This document shows, in pieces, positions 8,300-16,042 of a DNA stretch of 61,835 bases. The stretch is from Candidatus Zixiibacteriota bacterium (GTDB lineage: Bacteria > Zixibacteria > MSB-5A5 > UBA10806 > 4484-95), in NCBI GenBank assembly GCA_024231855.1, contig JAAEQD010000182.1, positions 1-61,835 of the forward strand. Reading direction: 5' to 3'. Every line of letters begins with the position of its first letter. Position 1 is the first letter of the stretch. The position numbers were made by a program, and so were the translations under genes. The notes below the pieces were generated by a model. It had not been told where the DNA came from, ran no database searches, and saw only the letters and a list, made by a program, of their open reading frames with translations.

Positions 8300-8782
8300 A
8301 TGCCTCTAAAACGCAGACACTCAATAAAACATCCAGCAACCTTTTTTATCACGACTTCTACACATGATGAAAAACCGTTCCCGCAATACCCCGAATCGCT
8401 AGAGAAAATAGAAGACATACTGTTCGAAACTGTTGAAGATAAATCAATAATCCTAATGGGCTACGTGATAATGCCCACTCATATTCATTTAATCGCAGGA
8501 TCAAACAAAGGCGGTCCGGGCATATCGAAATTCATGCACTCATTAAAAGGCAGAATCAGAAAGAATCTGATAGATAGTGGCAAATTCTGGCAAGACAGGT
8601 TCGATGATTTATGGCTTAAGACCGAAAAACAATTTGAGATCAAGCTTAACTATATTCATTATAATCCGATTAAAGCTGTTCTGGTAGATAAGCCGGAAGA
8701 CTGGCCCTATTCCAGTTATCTTGACTGGTTGAAGCGGGATGGATCACGAGGAATAGTCTTCAGTTTCGATTGGCTGGAGTAG
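8300..8782 (+). CDS. REP-associated tyrosine transposase (RAYT, Y1/HUH nuclease)
   Basis: Single-strand DNA endonuclease of the IS200-like Y1 family that is associated with REP palindromes. The metal-binding HUH motif is HIH (61-63) in IMPTHIHLI, and the catalytic tyrosine is Tyr118 in LNYIHYNPIKAVLV, the usual RAYT pattern. The length of 160 aa is normal for a small RAYT. The start ATG at 8300 has only a weak AGGT site, as is common for transposases kept at low expression. The stop codon's last base is the first base of a 46-bp palindromic repeat, and another palindrome lies just upstream, so gene and repeats form one REPtron-like unit. RAYTs are usually domesticated single-copy genes that do not move themselves. 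Confidence 0.9.
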   Translation: MPLKRRHSIKHPATFFITTSTHDEKPFPQYPESLEKIEDILFETVEDKSIILMGYVIMPTHIHLIAGSNKGGPGISKFMHSLKGRIRKNLIDSGKFWQDRFDDLWLKTEKQFEIKLNYIHYNPIKAVLVDKPEDWPYSSYLDWLKRDGSRGIVFSFDWLE

Positions 8783-8827
8783 TTGTTGGGTGTGGGTCAT
8801 TTGACACTGCGTGCACCTGACAACACG
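8782..8827. repeat. 46-bp palindromic repeat, family 1, copy with long loop (a)
   Basis: Arms GTTGTTGGGTG (8782-8792) and CACCTGACAAC (8814-8824) enclose a 21-nt loop containing GGGTCATTTGACACTGCG. It is nearly identical to the copy at 8857-8902 in direct orientation. It starts on the last base of the RAYT stop codon. Confidence 0.8.
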
Positions 8828-8856
8828 ATAAGCGGTGACCAAGCTATCTTAGAATA

Positions 8857-8902
8857 GTTGTCGGGTGAGGGTCATTTGACACTGCGTGCACCCGACAACA
8901 CG
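8857..8902. repeat. 46-bp palindromic repeat, family 1, copy with long loop (b)
   Basis: Arms GTTGTCGGGTG (8857-8867) and CACCCGACAAC (8889-8899) pair perfectly around the same loop as the copy 75 nt upstream. Only a few bases differ between the two copies, so one is a recent duplicate of the other. Confidence 0.8.
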
Positions 8903-8940
8903 GTCTTCCCCTCCTCTGACTAGCCCTACAGGTCAGCCAA

Positions 8941-9051
8941 GTAGGTCAGGTGCTGTAGCACCTGACGTTCGGCTGCTGATCTATCGGGATGTCACTCGGT
9001 CAGGTCTGATGACTCCGCGAGAGCCAAGGCTCGCTGACCTACTCATTACAG
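8941..9051. repeat. dispersed palindromic element, family 2, copy A
   Basis: The ends are inverted repeats GTAGGTCAG (8941-8949) / CTGACCTAC (9034-9042). The left end contains a perfect internal hairpin GTCAGGTGCT-GT-AGCACCTGAC (8945-8966). The element is followed by TCATTACAG. A second copy with the same ends and tail is at 10756-10849. It has no coding capacity and is MITE-like or a composite REP element. Confidence 0.7.
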
Positions 9052-9057
9052 AAACGC

Positions 9058-9082
9058 GTTGCCGGTGCCCCTACCCGACAAC
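9058..9082. repeat. degenerate family 1 REP palindrome
   Basis: GTTGCCGGTG...CTACCCGACAAC has the arms of the family 1 palindrome with a missing G and a changed base. It lies directly after the family 2 element. Confidence 0.6.
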
Positions 9083-9097
9083 ACCTCAAAAAAATTA

Positions 9098-10228
9098 CTA
9101 TAGGTACGTCACATGCCTGGAGTTGCGGAAATTTATCGCCTGGAAATTAGACATATCCCGGCGAAGATTGGAATCGGTGCCAAACATAAGATTCGTGGTT
9201 CCGCCAACGTGCCACAACCCGCAGGCGTGACCGGATTCATGAGCGATAGTCGTTTTGTCAGTAGTCTCTGTCCCCACAACGGTAATATAATCCGTGAGCG
9301 GCCCCAATGAACAACCGGTGGTATTTCCGCCATCAATCGATCTTACCACGAACACCGTAACAGGCGAGCCGTAGCCTAAAAGCCTTCTGGCATTTCCGCA
9401 AAAACATGAGCGGGTCATAATCATATTGTACGCGGATCCCTCAAGCCAGAGATCCTCCCACCAGGCGCCGGCCCCGCAACTTATATCCAGTAAATCATCT
9501 CTGGAAGCACTATCCATTTCATGGATATATTCGTTACCCGCGCTATCATCATCGTGAAAAGGAGTCTTAATATTAGCCAACGCGCAAGGAATGAGCCGTA
9601 CGTTCGCTTGTGAACGAAAGATATCCGCCGCGGCCTGGACCTCCTCTATAACCATCGCCGGATCGGCAACCAGCCCCCTCTCATCGCGCATGATGATTAC
9701 GCACATCCGAAGTTTCTTCTCCGGTCTTATTCCTAATGCCCAGGCCAACGCATCTACGAGTCCTATAATCCGGTAGATAATTTCCTGGATAATCGACAGG
9801 ATTTCGCGGATTAGCCGGCCAATAATTGGAATCGAAAGTATTACTTCTATTATGAAATCTATAAAGCTTATAATCGTGCCTACTATGGCCTCGATTACAG
9901 CAACTACAAAAATCACAATGGTAACTATAACTTCCCATACAAGGCATACAGCAGTCGTGATATAGGTCCAGGCAACGCAAACAACGTTAGATACCCAGTA
10001 CCAGGAAACGCAAACTATGTTTGACACCCAGTACCAGGCTACACAGAACCAGCTGACAATTTCGCACAGCCATGAACAAGGCCACCAATCGCAGCATTCT
10101 GACCGCCACGAGGCACAGGAATTGTAGCCGTTGTCGCGGTATTCTGAACATTCATTGTAGCCATTGTCACGGTATTCGGCGCACTCTTGACGAGTCTCCT
10201 CCCCCCACTCGATGCACTCTCTGGACAT
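9098..10228 (-). CDS. membrane-associated zinc metallopeptidase with N-terminal Cys/aromatic 11-residue repeats
   Basis: A 376-aa protein in three parts. Residues 5-37 are three hydrophilic 11-residue units beginning with Cys and carrying an aromatic residue at position 4 (CIEWGEETRQE, CAEYRDNGYNE, CSEYRDNGYNS). After a Cys/Trp-rich stretch, hydrophobic units with the same spacing follow (CVAWYWVSNIV, CVSWYWVSNVV, CVAWTYITTAV, CLVWEVIVTIV), then further hydrophobic or amphipathic helices to about residue 170. The C-terminal half is a metallopeptidase domain with HESGHACGLWH: His330, His334 and His340 as zinc ligands, Glu331 as catalytic base, and Met348 in NLMFG as a metzincin-like Met-turn. 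No classical signal peptide is present. A strong site AGGAGG precedes the ATG. The substrate is unknown. The catalytic domain call is firm; the role of the repeats is not known to me. Confidence 0.75.
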   Translation of the reverse strand: MSRECIEWGEETRQECAEYRDNGYNECSEYRDNGYNSCASWRSECCDWWPCSWLCEIVSWFCVAWYWVSNIVCVSWYWVSNVVCVAWTYITTAVCLVWEVIVTIVIFVVAVIEAIVGTIISFIDFIIEVILSIPIIGRLIREILSIIQEIIYRIIGLVDALAWALGIRPEKKLRMCVIIMRDERGLVADPAMVIEEVQAAADIFRSQANVRLIPCALANIKTPFHDDDSAGNEYIHEMDSASRDDLLDISCGAGAWWEDLWLEGSAYNMIMTRSCFCGNARRLLGYGSPVTVFVVRSIDGGNTTGCSLGPLTDYITVVGTETTDKTTIAHESGHACGLWHVGGTTNLMFGTDSNLRRDMSNFQAINFRNSRHVTYL

Positions 10229-10293
10229 GTTTTCCTCCTCAAATTATTTTAAGTGAAAAAATCACTCCTCGTTGATATCATTTTCCTTCATTT

Positions 10294-10644
10294 TTACTTA
10301 TAACGTAACTCCTTTTTAATGTGATTGATTGTTCGACGCAAACGCGTTTTAGCCAATGCCAGTCCCATAGTCTTTCCAAGAGCCGCGCTTAAAACAGTAG
10401 AAAGTAACCCAACCAGGATAAGACCCCAGCTAAAGGGAAACCATACCTCGGAAATAATTATGCCTGAATAAACAACGAGAAATATCAAGGCGATTGCGGC
10501 GCCCCAAGAGCAGCCGCAGTCAGAATAGTTTTTTGATAATCTACGTTCATAATACGCGCGATTTTGGGAATCGGGACCGAGAATTTCAAGGGAAATATCG
10601 ACTGTAGCGGGACGTTTTAATAGCATTGATCGTTTCTTAAGCAA
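10294..10644 (-). CDS. small membrane protein with two hydrophobic segments, unknown function
   Basis: At least 116 aa. A basic N-terminus (KKRSMLLKRPATVDI) is followed by NYSDCGCSWG, two hydrophobic segments (AAIALIFLVVYSGIIIS and SWGLILVGLLSTVLSAAL) and a basic tail (KTRLRRTINHIKKELRYK). The TTG at 10644 has no ribosome-binding site. The same frame stays open and protein-like upstream to a TAA at 10726-10728, adding about 24 residues (ISQRRKTANKHVLVISN...). AAGGGG lies just before ATT/ATA codons at 10716/10713. The real start may therefore be a rare ATT or ATA codon, or an ATG was lost. It lies 65 nt upstream of the Cys-repeat metallopeptidase on the same strand, so the two may be cotranscribed. 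No family recognised. Confidence 0.55.
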   Translation of the reverse strand: MLKKRSMLLKRPATVDISLEILGPDSQNRAYYERRLSKNYSDCGCSWGAAIALIFLVVYSGIIISEVWFPFSWGLILVGLLSTVLSAALGKTMGLALAKTRLRRTINHIKKELRYK

Positions 10645-10755
10645 AAGCTCAAGGTCATCTCTGTTACTAATAACCAGAACATGCTTATTAGCGGTTTTTC
10701 GACGTTGACTTATAATAGACCCCTTTTATCCTGATTCAAATTTGTAATCAACCGA

Positions 10756-10849
10756 GTAGGTCAGGTGCTGAAGCAGCTGACGTTTGGCGGCCATTCGGTC
10801 GGATCGCCAATCGGTCAGGAGCCGCGGCTCGCGGACCTACTCGTTACAG
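10756..10849. repeat. dispersed palindromic element, family 2, copy B
   Basis: It begins GTAGGTCAGGTGCTG and ends in GGCTCGCGGACCTACTCGTTACAG, matching both ends of copy A at 8941. The terminal inverted repeats are GTAGGTC (10756-10762) / GACCTAC (10834-10840). The inner hairpin is less perfect than in copy A and the element is about 17 nt shorter. Confidence 0.65.
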
Positions 10850-10897
10850 TAAGCATCAGGTTGTCACAAAGTTTCAATCCTGATACATTCGGTAATA

Positions 10898-10922
10898 GTC
10901 GTCACGTGGCACACCTGACGAC
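10898..10922. repeat. diverged family 1 REP palindrome
   Basis: GTCGTCACGTG (10898-10908) pairs with CACCTGACGAC (10912-10922) with one mismatch and a 3-nt loop. It is followed by ACACG, as in the family 1 copies near the RAYT. Confidence 0.6.
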
Positions 10923-10939
10923 ACGTTGAATATTAATTT

Positions 10940-11197
10940 CTACTTGCCGCCGCAAGCTTCGATCGCGTCGTGGATTTTGCCATTAACATACGCGCACGAA
11001 ACTATAAACGGTTTTTTGGTCACCTGAATCCAGAGATCGGATGCGCCATCCCATTTGAATTTCGCGGAAATACCCTTACCCGAAATGGTGCCACTTTTGC
11101 CAGCCGGCACTTTTATACCGGCTTTTTGCAGATTCTTTTTCATGCAGGTAAACACTTTCGGGGTAACACCGTGATAGGTTACCGGACTACATGCCAT
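10940..11197 (-). CDS. conserved-looking small protein of unknown function (85 aa)
   Basis: The gene has a strong site TAAGGAGG 7 nt before its ATG, so it is expressed. The protein begins MACSPVTYHGVTPKVF, has Cys residues near both ends (positions 3 and 18, and 68 and 82) and closes with HDAIEACGGK. There is no signal peptide or membrane segment. VPAGKSGTISGKG resembles a P-loop only superficially, since the first glycine is missing. Alternating hydrophobic residues (AKFKWDGASDLWIQV) suggest a small beta-rich fold. It shares strand and Cys content with the peptidase and membrane protein 300 nt downstream but is separated from them by two palindromic repeats. Function unknown. Confidence 0.65.
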   Translation of the reverse strand: MACSPVTYHGVTPKVFTCMKKNLQKAGIKVPAGKSGTISGKGISAKFKWDGASDLWIQVTKKPFIVSCAYVNGKIHDAIEACGGK

Positions 11198-11419
11198 CTT
11201 TAGCCTCCTTAAGTTAAAACGAGTGAACCGGGTTTAATAGTTTTTAGCATACACTGCACTGCATGCTTGACATTAATCCCGGAGTTATTCAATAGCCGCA
11301 CAAATTCGTAATCGATAATCTTGAGAAATTTATACCAAACGGCATTAGACTGTCAAGAAAATAAAATCCGGCTTAGAAAAAGTATCGCCGGACAAACTCT
11401 TTAGTCCGCTCAATATCGA

Positions 11420-11447
11420 TTGACATCTACTTTATGTTAATTATAAA
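11420..11447 (+). promoter_or_regulatory. promoter giving a nearly leaderless mRNA for the FAD oxidoreductase
   Basis: TTGACA (11420-11425), 16-nt spacer, TATAAA (11442-11447). The start of transcription would fall near 11454, only 3-5 nt before the ATG at 11458, which itself has no ribosome-binding site. Confidence 0.55.
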
Positions 11448-11457
11448 GCTCTGGTAG

Positions 11458-12933
11458 ATGGTTAAACAAAGCGCGATCAAAATCGGAATTCTAGGAGGCG
11501 GTATTACCGGTCTTATAGCGGCTAAGAGCGTATGTGATGCCAAACTCAGCCCCACGCCGGAAATTTCTGTCTATGAAAAAAATTCAGTACCCGGCGGGTT
11601 AATGCGATCAACGATAGCGAATAACTGTTGCTGGGACAATGGGATGTTCAAATTTACGCGATCGGATTACCTGGTCAGACTATTCCCTGAACTGTTCGAG
11701 GATATAGAGGATTGCCGGCAGAAAGTCTGGCGCGGCGGTAAGCTCAGCGACTTCCCATTCAGATTGAATTATTACCTGAAAACTGAAAGCAAAATATCAC
11801 TAATACCGACAATACTCGATTATGGCTATTCAAATTGTTGTCGATTGATGGGATTGGGCGAGGCGAACCTGTATAAGTGGCCGCGTTATCGATTGACCAA
11901 ACGAATGCTGAGTCGAGCCGGGCTTGAGCAATATATGTTTAAACTTCAGGGATATCCCCCATCTCTCTTGTCGGCCAGGCTGGGTGAGGATAGATTGGGG
12001 CATATCAGTATCAATACCAAGCCGGGCAGGTTAATAAAATTGTTACTGGCCAAGAAGCAGAATAATACAAAGAAACCAAAACTAGTAGTGGCCAAACCGG
12101 AATTTCTGGGAATCGGGGCTATTGCCGGGAAGCTGGCTGATTTGTGCTCAGCCAAAGGCGTAAAAATATTTTATGATTCTCCGGTTACTAAAATATCTCA
12201 CTCAAGGGGATCAAACTATGAAATTCAGATCAGGCATGGCGACAAGCTGACTAACTATCCCGCTGATTATATCATCTCTACTATGCCGCTTAATAAGTTG
12301 ATTGAAGCGGGCCAGAGTATGTTTTCCGACGAGTGTATCGCTATCGCCAAAGAGTTGTCTTTCATGGATATGTATCTGGCTCTGTTTATAATAAACAAAC
12401 CCAAATTATCGCACCGGCACCTGATAATTTATTCATTCGATAAGAATCACAAGTGGAAACGTCTGGTGGCGCGTTCATTACCAGATGGCACCACCTCAAT
12501 AGTCGTTGAATACACGTTTCCGAAAAATACTACAGTACCCCGAGGCGAATATATGAAGAGCGTAACATTCGATCTGGTAGAGGAATTGAAGTTGTTTAAT
12601 TACAATGACATAATCCTGAACCGTACCGCAACGGTTCCCAACGCTTATCCGATATATAAGTTGGGTTTTGAAAATAATGTGTCCCAGCTTCAGGATTACA
12701 TTCATGAACAACGATTAATATCGGCCGGCCGGCAAGGTCAATTCAGGTATATAGGATCTCCTGATGCCGTAAACCACGGAATCGTAGCGGCCAATAAAAT
12801 AATTCACTTCATAAAACATGGCTACCTTAAATATCCCCGGCCTCGCCAATCGCTTTCCGGAATTAAACAACCTCATCCGAAGACTGCTATTACCGCACGG
12901 GTCCAATATGATAAAATCCTGGAAAATAAATAA
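11458..12933 (+). CDS. FAD-dependent oxidoreductase of the amine oxidase / protoporphyrinogen oxidase-like superfamily
   Basis: The protein of 491 aa has an N-terminal dinucleotide-binding loop GILGGGITGLIAA (about 10-22), then EISVYEKNSVPGGLMRS, the second FAD motif of this superfamily. ADYIISTMPLNKLI (about 268-281) follows in the middle, and the C-terminal FAD-contact region is AGRQGQFRYIGSPDAVNHGIVAA. The overall plan is that of UDP-galactopyranose mutase-like and HemY-like proteins found in polysaccharide or isoprenoid loci. The substrate cannot be told from the sequence. It has its own promoter and probably a leaderless transcript; the neighbouring downstream genes have separate promoters. 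Confidence 0.7.
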   Translation: MVKQSAIKIGILGGGITGLIAAKSVCDAKLSPTPEISVYEKNSVPGGLMRSTIANNCCWDNGMFKFTRSDYLVRLFPELFEDIEDCRQKVWRGGKLSDFPFRLNYYLKTESKISLIPTILDYGYSNCCRLMGLGEANLYKWPRYRLTKRMLSRAGLEQYMFKLQGYPPSLLSARLGEDRLGHISINTKPGRLIKLLLAKKQNNTKKPKLVVAKPEFLGIGAIAGKLADLCSAKGVKIFYDSPVTKISHSRGSNYEIQIRHGDKLTNYPADYIISTMPLNKLIEAGQSMFSDECIAIAKELSFMDMYLALFIINKPKLSHRHLIIYSFDKNHKWKRLVARSLPDGTTSIVVEYTFPKNTTVPRGEYMKSVTFDLVEELKLFNYNDIILNRTATVPNAYPIYKLGFENNVSQLQDYIHEQRLISAGRQGQFRYIGSPDAVNHGIVAANKIIHFIKHGYLKYPRPRQSLSGIKQPHPKTAITARVQYDKILENK

Positions 12934-12971
12934 GATATATTAATATGAGCGGCCCGCTTGTTAAATAAAAC

Positions 12972-13000
12972 TTGAATATATTTATAATAACATCTATATT
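12972..13000 (+). promoter_or_regulatory. promoter of the exported 225-aa protein gene
   Basis: TTGAAT (12972-12977), a 17-nt spacer and TATATT (12995-13000). The transcription start is expected near 13007, leaving a leader of about 60 nt. The leader includes AGGTAGTCGCACCTGAC, a possible remnant of the family 2 palindrome arm. Confidence 0.5.
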
Positions 13001-13067
13001 CCGGCGTAGTGGAAAAGCGAGGTAGTCGCACCTGACTTACCGATTAGCTATCGAAAAAGGAGTTCTA

Positions 13068-13745
13068 ATGAAAACTATCCATAGGACGGCCATTCTTATT
13101 ATTCCGGTAATATTAATCGAATTTTGTTGTATACATGCCCAGGAAACGGACCAACATCCTAAAAACATCTATGACTCCAATCAATACTACGGCCCTCCGG
13201 AAAACGAAAGTGAGATAATGGGCGGTATTGGCGGCGGCTTGGGCGTGCCTTATGGAGTTATCGGCAGCAATTTTTCAATTGGCAACAAACTGGCCACTCT
13301 GGATATGGGAATGGGAATCATACCATTCACCGATGGTTTGTGTTTCTCGATAGGCGGTTCATTTCATTTCCTGAATCGGTATAGCGGCGTGAGGCCCAAA
13401 GTATCGGCTTTTTATTCCAATGCCGTAGCGGTACTTCTAAGCCTGGAAGAAGGCACTTTTAAAAGTTTGTATGATGAGAAGTTCGCGGGATCGGCCGCCT
13501 ATATCGGAGTAGATATCAGGATGAGCAAAACCAGCAACTGGTGCCTGGATCTGAATCTGGGCATGGTATTTCCCACCGTAGGTTTCGACGAGATCGAGGC
13601 CAGGTGGGAAGAGGCAAAAAACGATCTAAGCAATCAAGGCTATATTCTCGAGGATGAATTGAAAAATTTAAATTCTCCTAAAATCTCTGTCGGTTTAAGA
13701 TATTCATTCGGCAGATCATTGATATTCAAAGGCGTCGGTCAATAG
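13068..13745 (+). CDS. exported protein, probable outer-membrane beta-barrel, unknown function
   Basis: A 225-aa protein starting with a signal peptide (TAILIIPVILIEFCCIHAQ, cleavage after about residue 25). The rest is rich in Gly, aromatic residues and alternating hydrophobic residues (GGIGGGLGVPYGVIGSNF, DLNLGMVFPTVGF) and ends SVGLRYSFGRSLIFKG, close to a beta-barrel closing strand. AAAAAGGAG precedes the ATG. The methyltransferase gene follows after 52 nt. The family is not recognised. Confidence 0.6.
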   Translation: MKTIHRTAILIIPVILIEFCCIHAQETDQHPKNIYDSNQYYGPPENESEIMGGIGGGLGVPYGVIGSNFSIGNKLATLDMGMGIIPFTDGLCFSIGGSFHFLNRYSGVRPKVSAFYSNAVAVLLSLEEGTFKSLYDEKFAGSAAYIGVDIRMSKTSNWCLDLNLGMVFPTVGFDEIEARWEEAKNDLSNQGYILEDELKNLNSPKISVGLRYSFGRSLIFKGVGQ

Positions 13746-13797
13746 TACACCTTTGTTCGTTAAGGTTGTCAAGCGTAATAGTAATCATATCAAGGTC

Positions 13798-14730
13798 ATG
13801 GAAAAGAAGCGCAATCCCATAAACTGGTCCGATAAACGCTATAAGCAAAAGCTTGTCGAGCAACGGAAGCATATGTGGCATAAGGATACAGTTGACAAGC
13901 TGGCCGACTGGATGGGGCTTAAAAGTGGAATGACCGGCGTGGATGTCGGTTGTGGTCTGGGCTTTCTCGGCTATACATTCTGGCCTTATTTCGGCGATGG
14001 CGGACATTATATAGGCATCGATATATCCGCAAAACTTTTACGGGATTCATCGATGGCTTCCAGAGATTGGGCTTCTGGCGGCGATGCCGGGTTTGTTAAT
14101 GCCGATACGTACCGTCTCCCCCTCGCCGATAACTCGGTTGACTTGGCGATGTGCCAGACATTGTTGATGCATCTGACGCGCCCCAGAAATGCCCTGGCCG
14201 AGTTAACGCGTATCACCAAGCCCAGCGGACTGGTGATCTGTATCGAGCCGGACAACCTCTCTTCCGAGCTTATCAAACGAAATTGGTCATTACCCGAACT
14301 TAGCACCGATGAACTGCTTCTTTTCTTTAAAATAACGCTTGTGTCCAACAAGGGACGGATTAAGCTCGGCCGAGGAGATAATAGTATCGGAATCAAAGTA
14401 ACGCACATGATGAGTGAACTCGGCCTGGTTGATATCGATGCCAGGCAAAACGATACTGTCTGGTTCACCGAGCCGCCATACGAAGGCGAAGTGCAGCAAT
14501 ATCGTCTTAAAATGGCCAAGCGTAATTTTCTCGATGAGAAATATTACAAATTTTTCCGGAAGAAAGAGCGGGAGGAATTTTTAGCCGGCGGCGGCGATCC
14601 CAAAGATTTTGACAGATACGTCGAAATAAGCGACCGACTGCGACCGATTGCTAAAGAGCAGTTCGACAAGGGCGAATTTTACGGCTGCGGGTCAAATGAT
14701 TTTTATACTATTAAAGGTAAGAAGCCTTAA
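13798..14730 (+). CDS. class I SAM-dependent methyltransferase
   Basis: Cytoplasmic methyltransferase of the Methyltransf_11/UbiE type, substrate unknown. Motif I is VDVGCGLGFLG (48-58), the acidic end of strand 2 is YIGIDISAKLL, and motif IV/post-motif is DLAMCQTLLMHLTRPRNALAELTRITKPSGLVI with typical spacing. The frame is open 15 codons further to a TTG at 13753. The ATG at 13798, with AAGG just before it, gives the more usual N-terminus (MEKKRNPINWSDKRY), so I prefer it. It lies close behind the exported-protein gene and may be cotranscribed with it. Confidence 0.75.
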   Translation: MEKKRNPINWSDKRYKQKLVEQRKHMWHKDTVDKLADWMGLKSGMTGVDVGCGLGFLGYTFWPYFGDGGHYIGIDISAKLLRDSSMASRDWASGGDAGFVNADTYRLPLADNSVDLAMCQTLLMHLTRPRNALAELTRITKPSGLVICIEPDNLSSELIKRNWSLPELSTDELLLFFKITLVSNKGRIKLGRGDNSIGIKVTHMMSELGLVDIDARQNDTVWFTEPPYEGEVQQYRLKMAKRNFLDEKYYKFFRKKEREEFLAGGGDPKDFDRYVEISDRLRPIAKEQFDKGEFYGCGSNDFYTIKGKKP

Positions 14731-14751
14731 TATGGCAATTTTCCTTATTGC

Positions 14752-14779
14752 TTGAAATTCTTCAATAATGGATTATATT
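14752..14779 (+). promoter_or_regulatory. promoter of the PorV/PorQ-like gene
   Basis: TTGAAA (14752-14757), 16-nt spacer, TATATT (14774-14779); the ATG is 64 nt downstream. Confidence 0.5.
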
Positions 14780-14843
14780 ATAAAGTTATGATAACTTCTA
14801 GAATCGTTTTAACAAACAGTCTAAAATCAGCAAAAGGTATAAA

Positions 14844-15989
14844 ATGAATAAAAGGCTTTCGATAATACTGTTCAGCTTGATAGTACTGATTTTTATCATG
14901 TTCGGACAATTACACGCGCAGGAATATAAACATTACATTCCTAATTTGGTATTTGTCAGTCTTATCAATTCCCCGGCAGCAATCGGTATAGGCAAATGCA
15001 CTATCACGCTTAAAGATGAGGAAGCTGTTCTTTATAATCCGGCTTGTCTGGGATTATTACATTTAAATTCGATATTTGCCATAACGCTCCCCAGCAGTAA
15101 CAACTATTATCCTCCAGGCAATTACAAATTGAAAACATTCAGCATTTCCTCAGGTATACAGTCAAAAAGGATTTGGCCACAACATTTTCGTAAGCATAAC
15201 TTTTGCCTGGCGCTGGCTTATTCAAAATTGGTTTATGATTACGGTGATATTACCGGACACGTCCCAGGTTATGGGCTTATTAATTATCACCCATCGCACC
15301 GATATAGCAATTATTCTATAAGCGCAGCGTATGAAAATTCTATAAGGATCGGCTTAGGATACACACACAGAATAATCAGATCGAGCTATTATTATCCAGA
15401 TACTTTAGAACTAAACTCATACGATTTTGGCATAATTCTCGAACTTCCTATTGCAATAGCAATAAAACGCGACAGGATTTCAAATCGAATAAACGATTTC
15501 AACCTGGATTGGGAGTTCACGCCTTCCATCGCGTATACAATAAACAATTTTTGTGATGAAAGTCAGCATCGTGTATTCCTACCGCAGCGAGCCAAATTTG
15601 GAATATCTATTTACAACGAATTGAAATTGAATAAATCCGTAATTATTTCCGCGCGATTGTCTTACGAGAACGAGCAAAAGCGAATTATCTTTAGAACTTT
15701 CCTTAGAACTCTCTATACAAGATATGGGGCGGAAATCGGATTTGGGGACGCGTTTTTTATTCGATTCGGCCGGGACAACACAAGCTACGATGCCGATAAC
15801 ACATCCGGCTATGGCTTTAAATCGAGAGGAATTGTCTCCTGGCTGAGTACAATGAATATTATAAAACCCAAAAACCGTTTATTAAATTTCATCCTGGATA
15901 ATTTTAATATTTCTTACGACTACGCGAGTTGCCCGGGCGATAATGATCAATATAACATACATTATCTAAAGTTTGGCATATCGTTGTAG
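14844..15989 (+). CDS. outer-membrane protein, PorV/PorQ (UPF0164)-like beta-barrel
   Basis: Signal peptide in residues 1-25 (SIILFSLIVLIFIMF...LHAQ). Then comes SPAAIGIGKCTITLKDEEAV followed by LYNPACLG, the hallmark N-terminal block of FadL-fold proteins of the PorV/PorQ type, where a small-residue stretch is followed by an N-P-A motif. The remainder alternates polar and hydrophobic residues in strands (RIGLGYTHRII, AEIGFGDAFFIRFGRD) and ends in FGISL with a terminal aromatic/aliphatic strand. In Bacteroidota such proteins assist type IX secretion. Here that link is an inference, supported by several proteins in the window carrying type IX-like sorting domains. The length of 381 aa fits. 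Confidence 0.6.
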   Translation: MNKRLSIILFSLIVLIFIMFGQLHAQEYKHYIPNLVFVSLINSPAAIGIGKCTITLKDEEAVLYNPACLGLLHLNSIFAITLPSSNNYYPPGNYKLKTFSISSGIQSKRIWPQHFRKHNFCLALAYSKLVYDYGDITGHVPGYGLINYHPSHRYSNYSISAAYENSIRIGLGYTHRIIRSSYYYPDTLELNSYDFGIILELPIAIAIKRDRISNRINDFNLDWEFTPSIAYTINNFCDESQHRVFLPQRAKFGISIYNELKLNKSVIISARLSYENEQKRIIFRTFLRTLYTRYGAEIGFGDAFFIRFGRDNTSYDADNTSGYGFKSRGIVSWLSTMNIIKPKNRLLNFILDNFNISYDYASCPGDNDQYNIHYLKFGISL

Positions 15990-16042
15990 AAAGGTACATA
16001 TTCAAGCAAAACCGAATAGTATTTTTAGCCTTAAATCCCTAC

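Noticed and set aside
8886..9230. Open frame of 114 codons on the plus strand after the RAYT gene
   Set aside because: It runs through the palindromic repeats and into the antisense of the metallopeptidase gene; protein-like features are absent.
10940..11197. P-loop in the 85-aa protein (VPAGKSGT)
   Set aside because: The Walker A pattern needs GxxxxGK[ST]; the first glycine is missing and the protein is too small for an NTPase.
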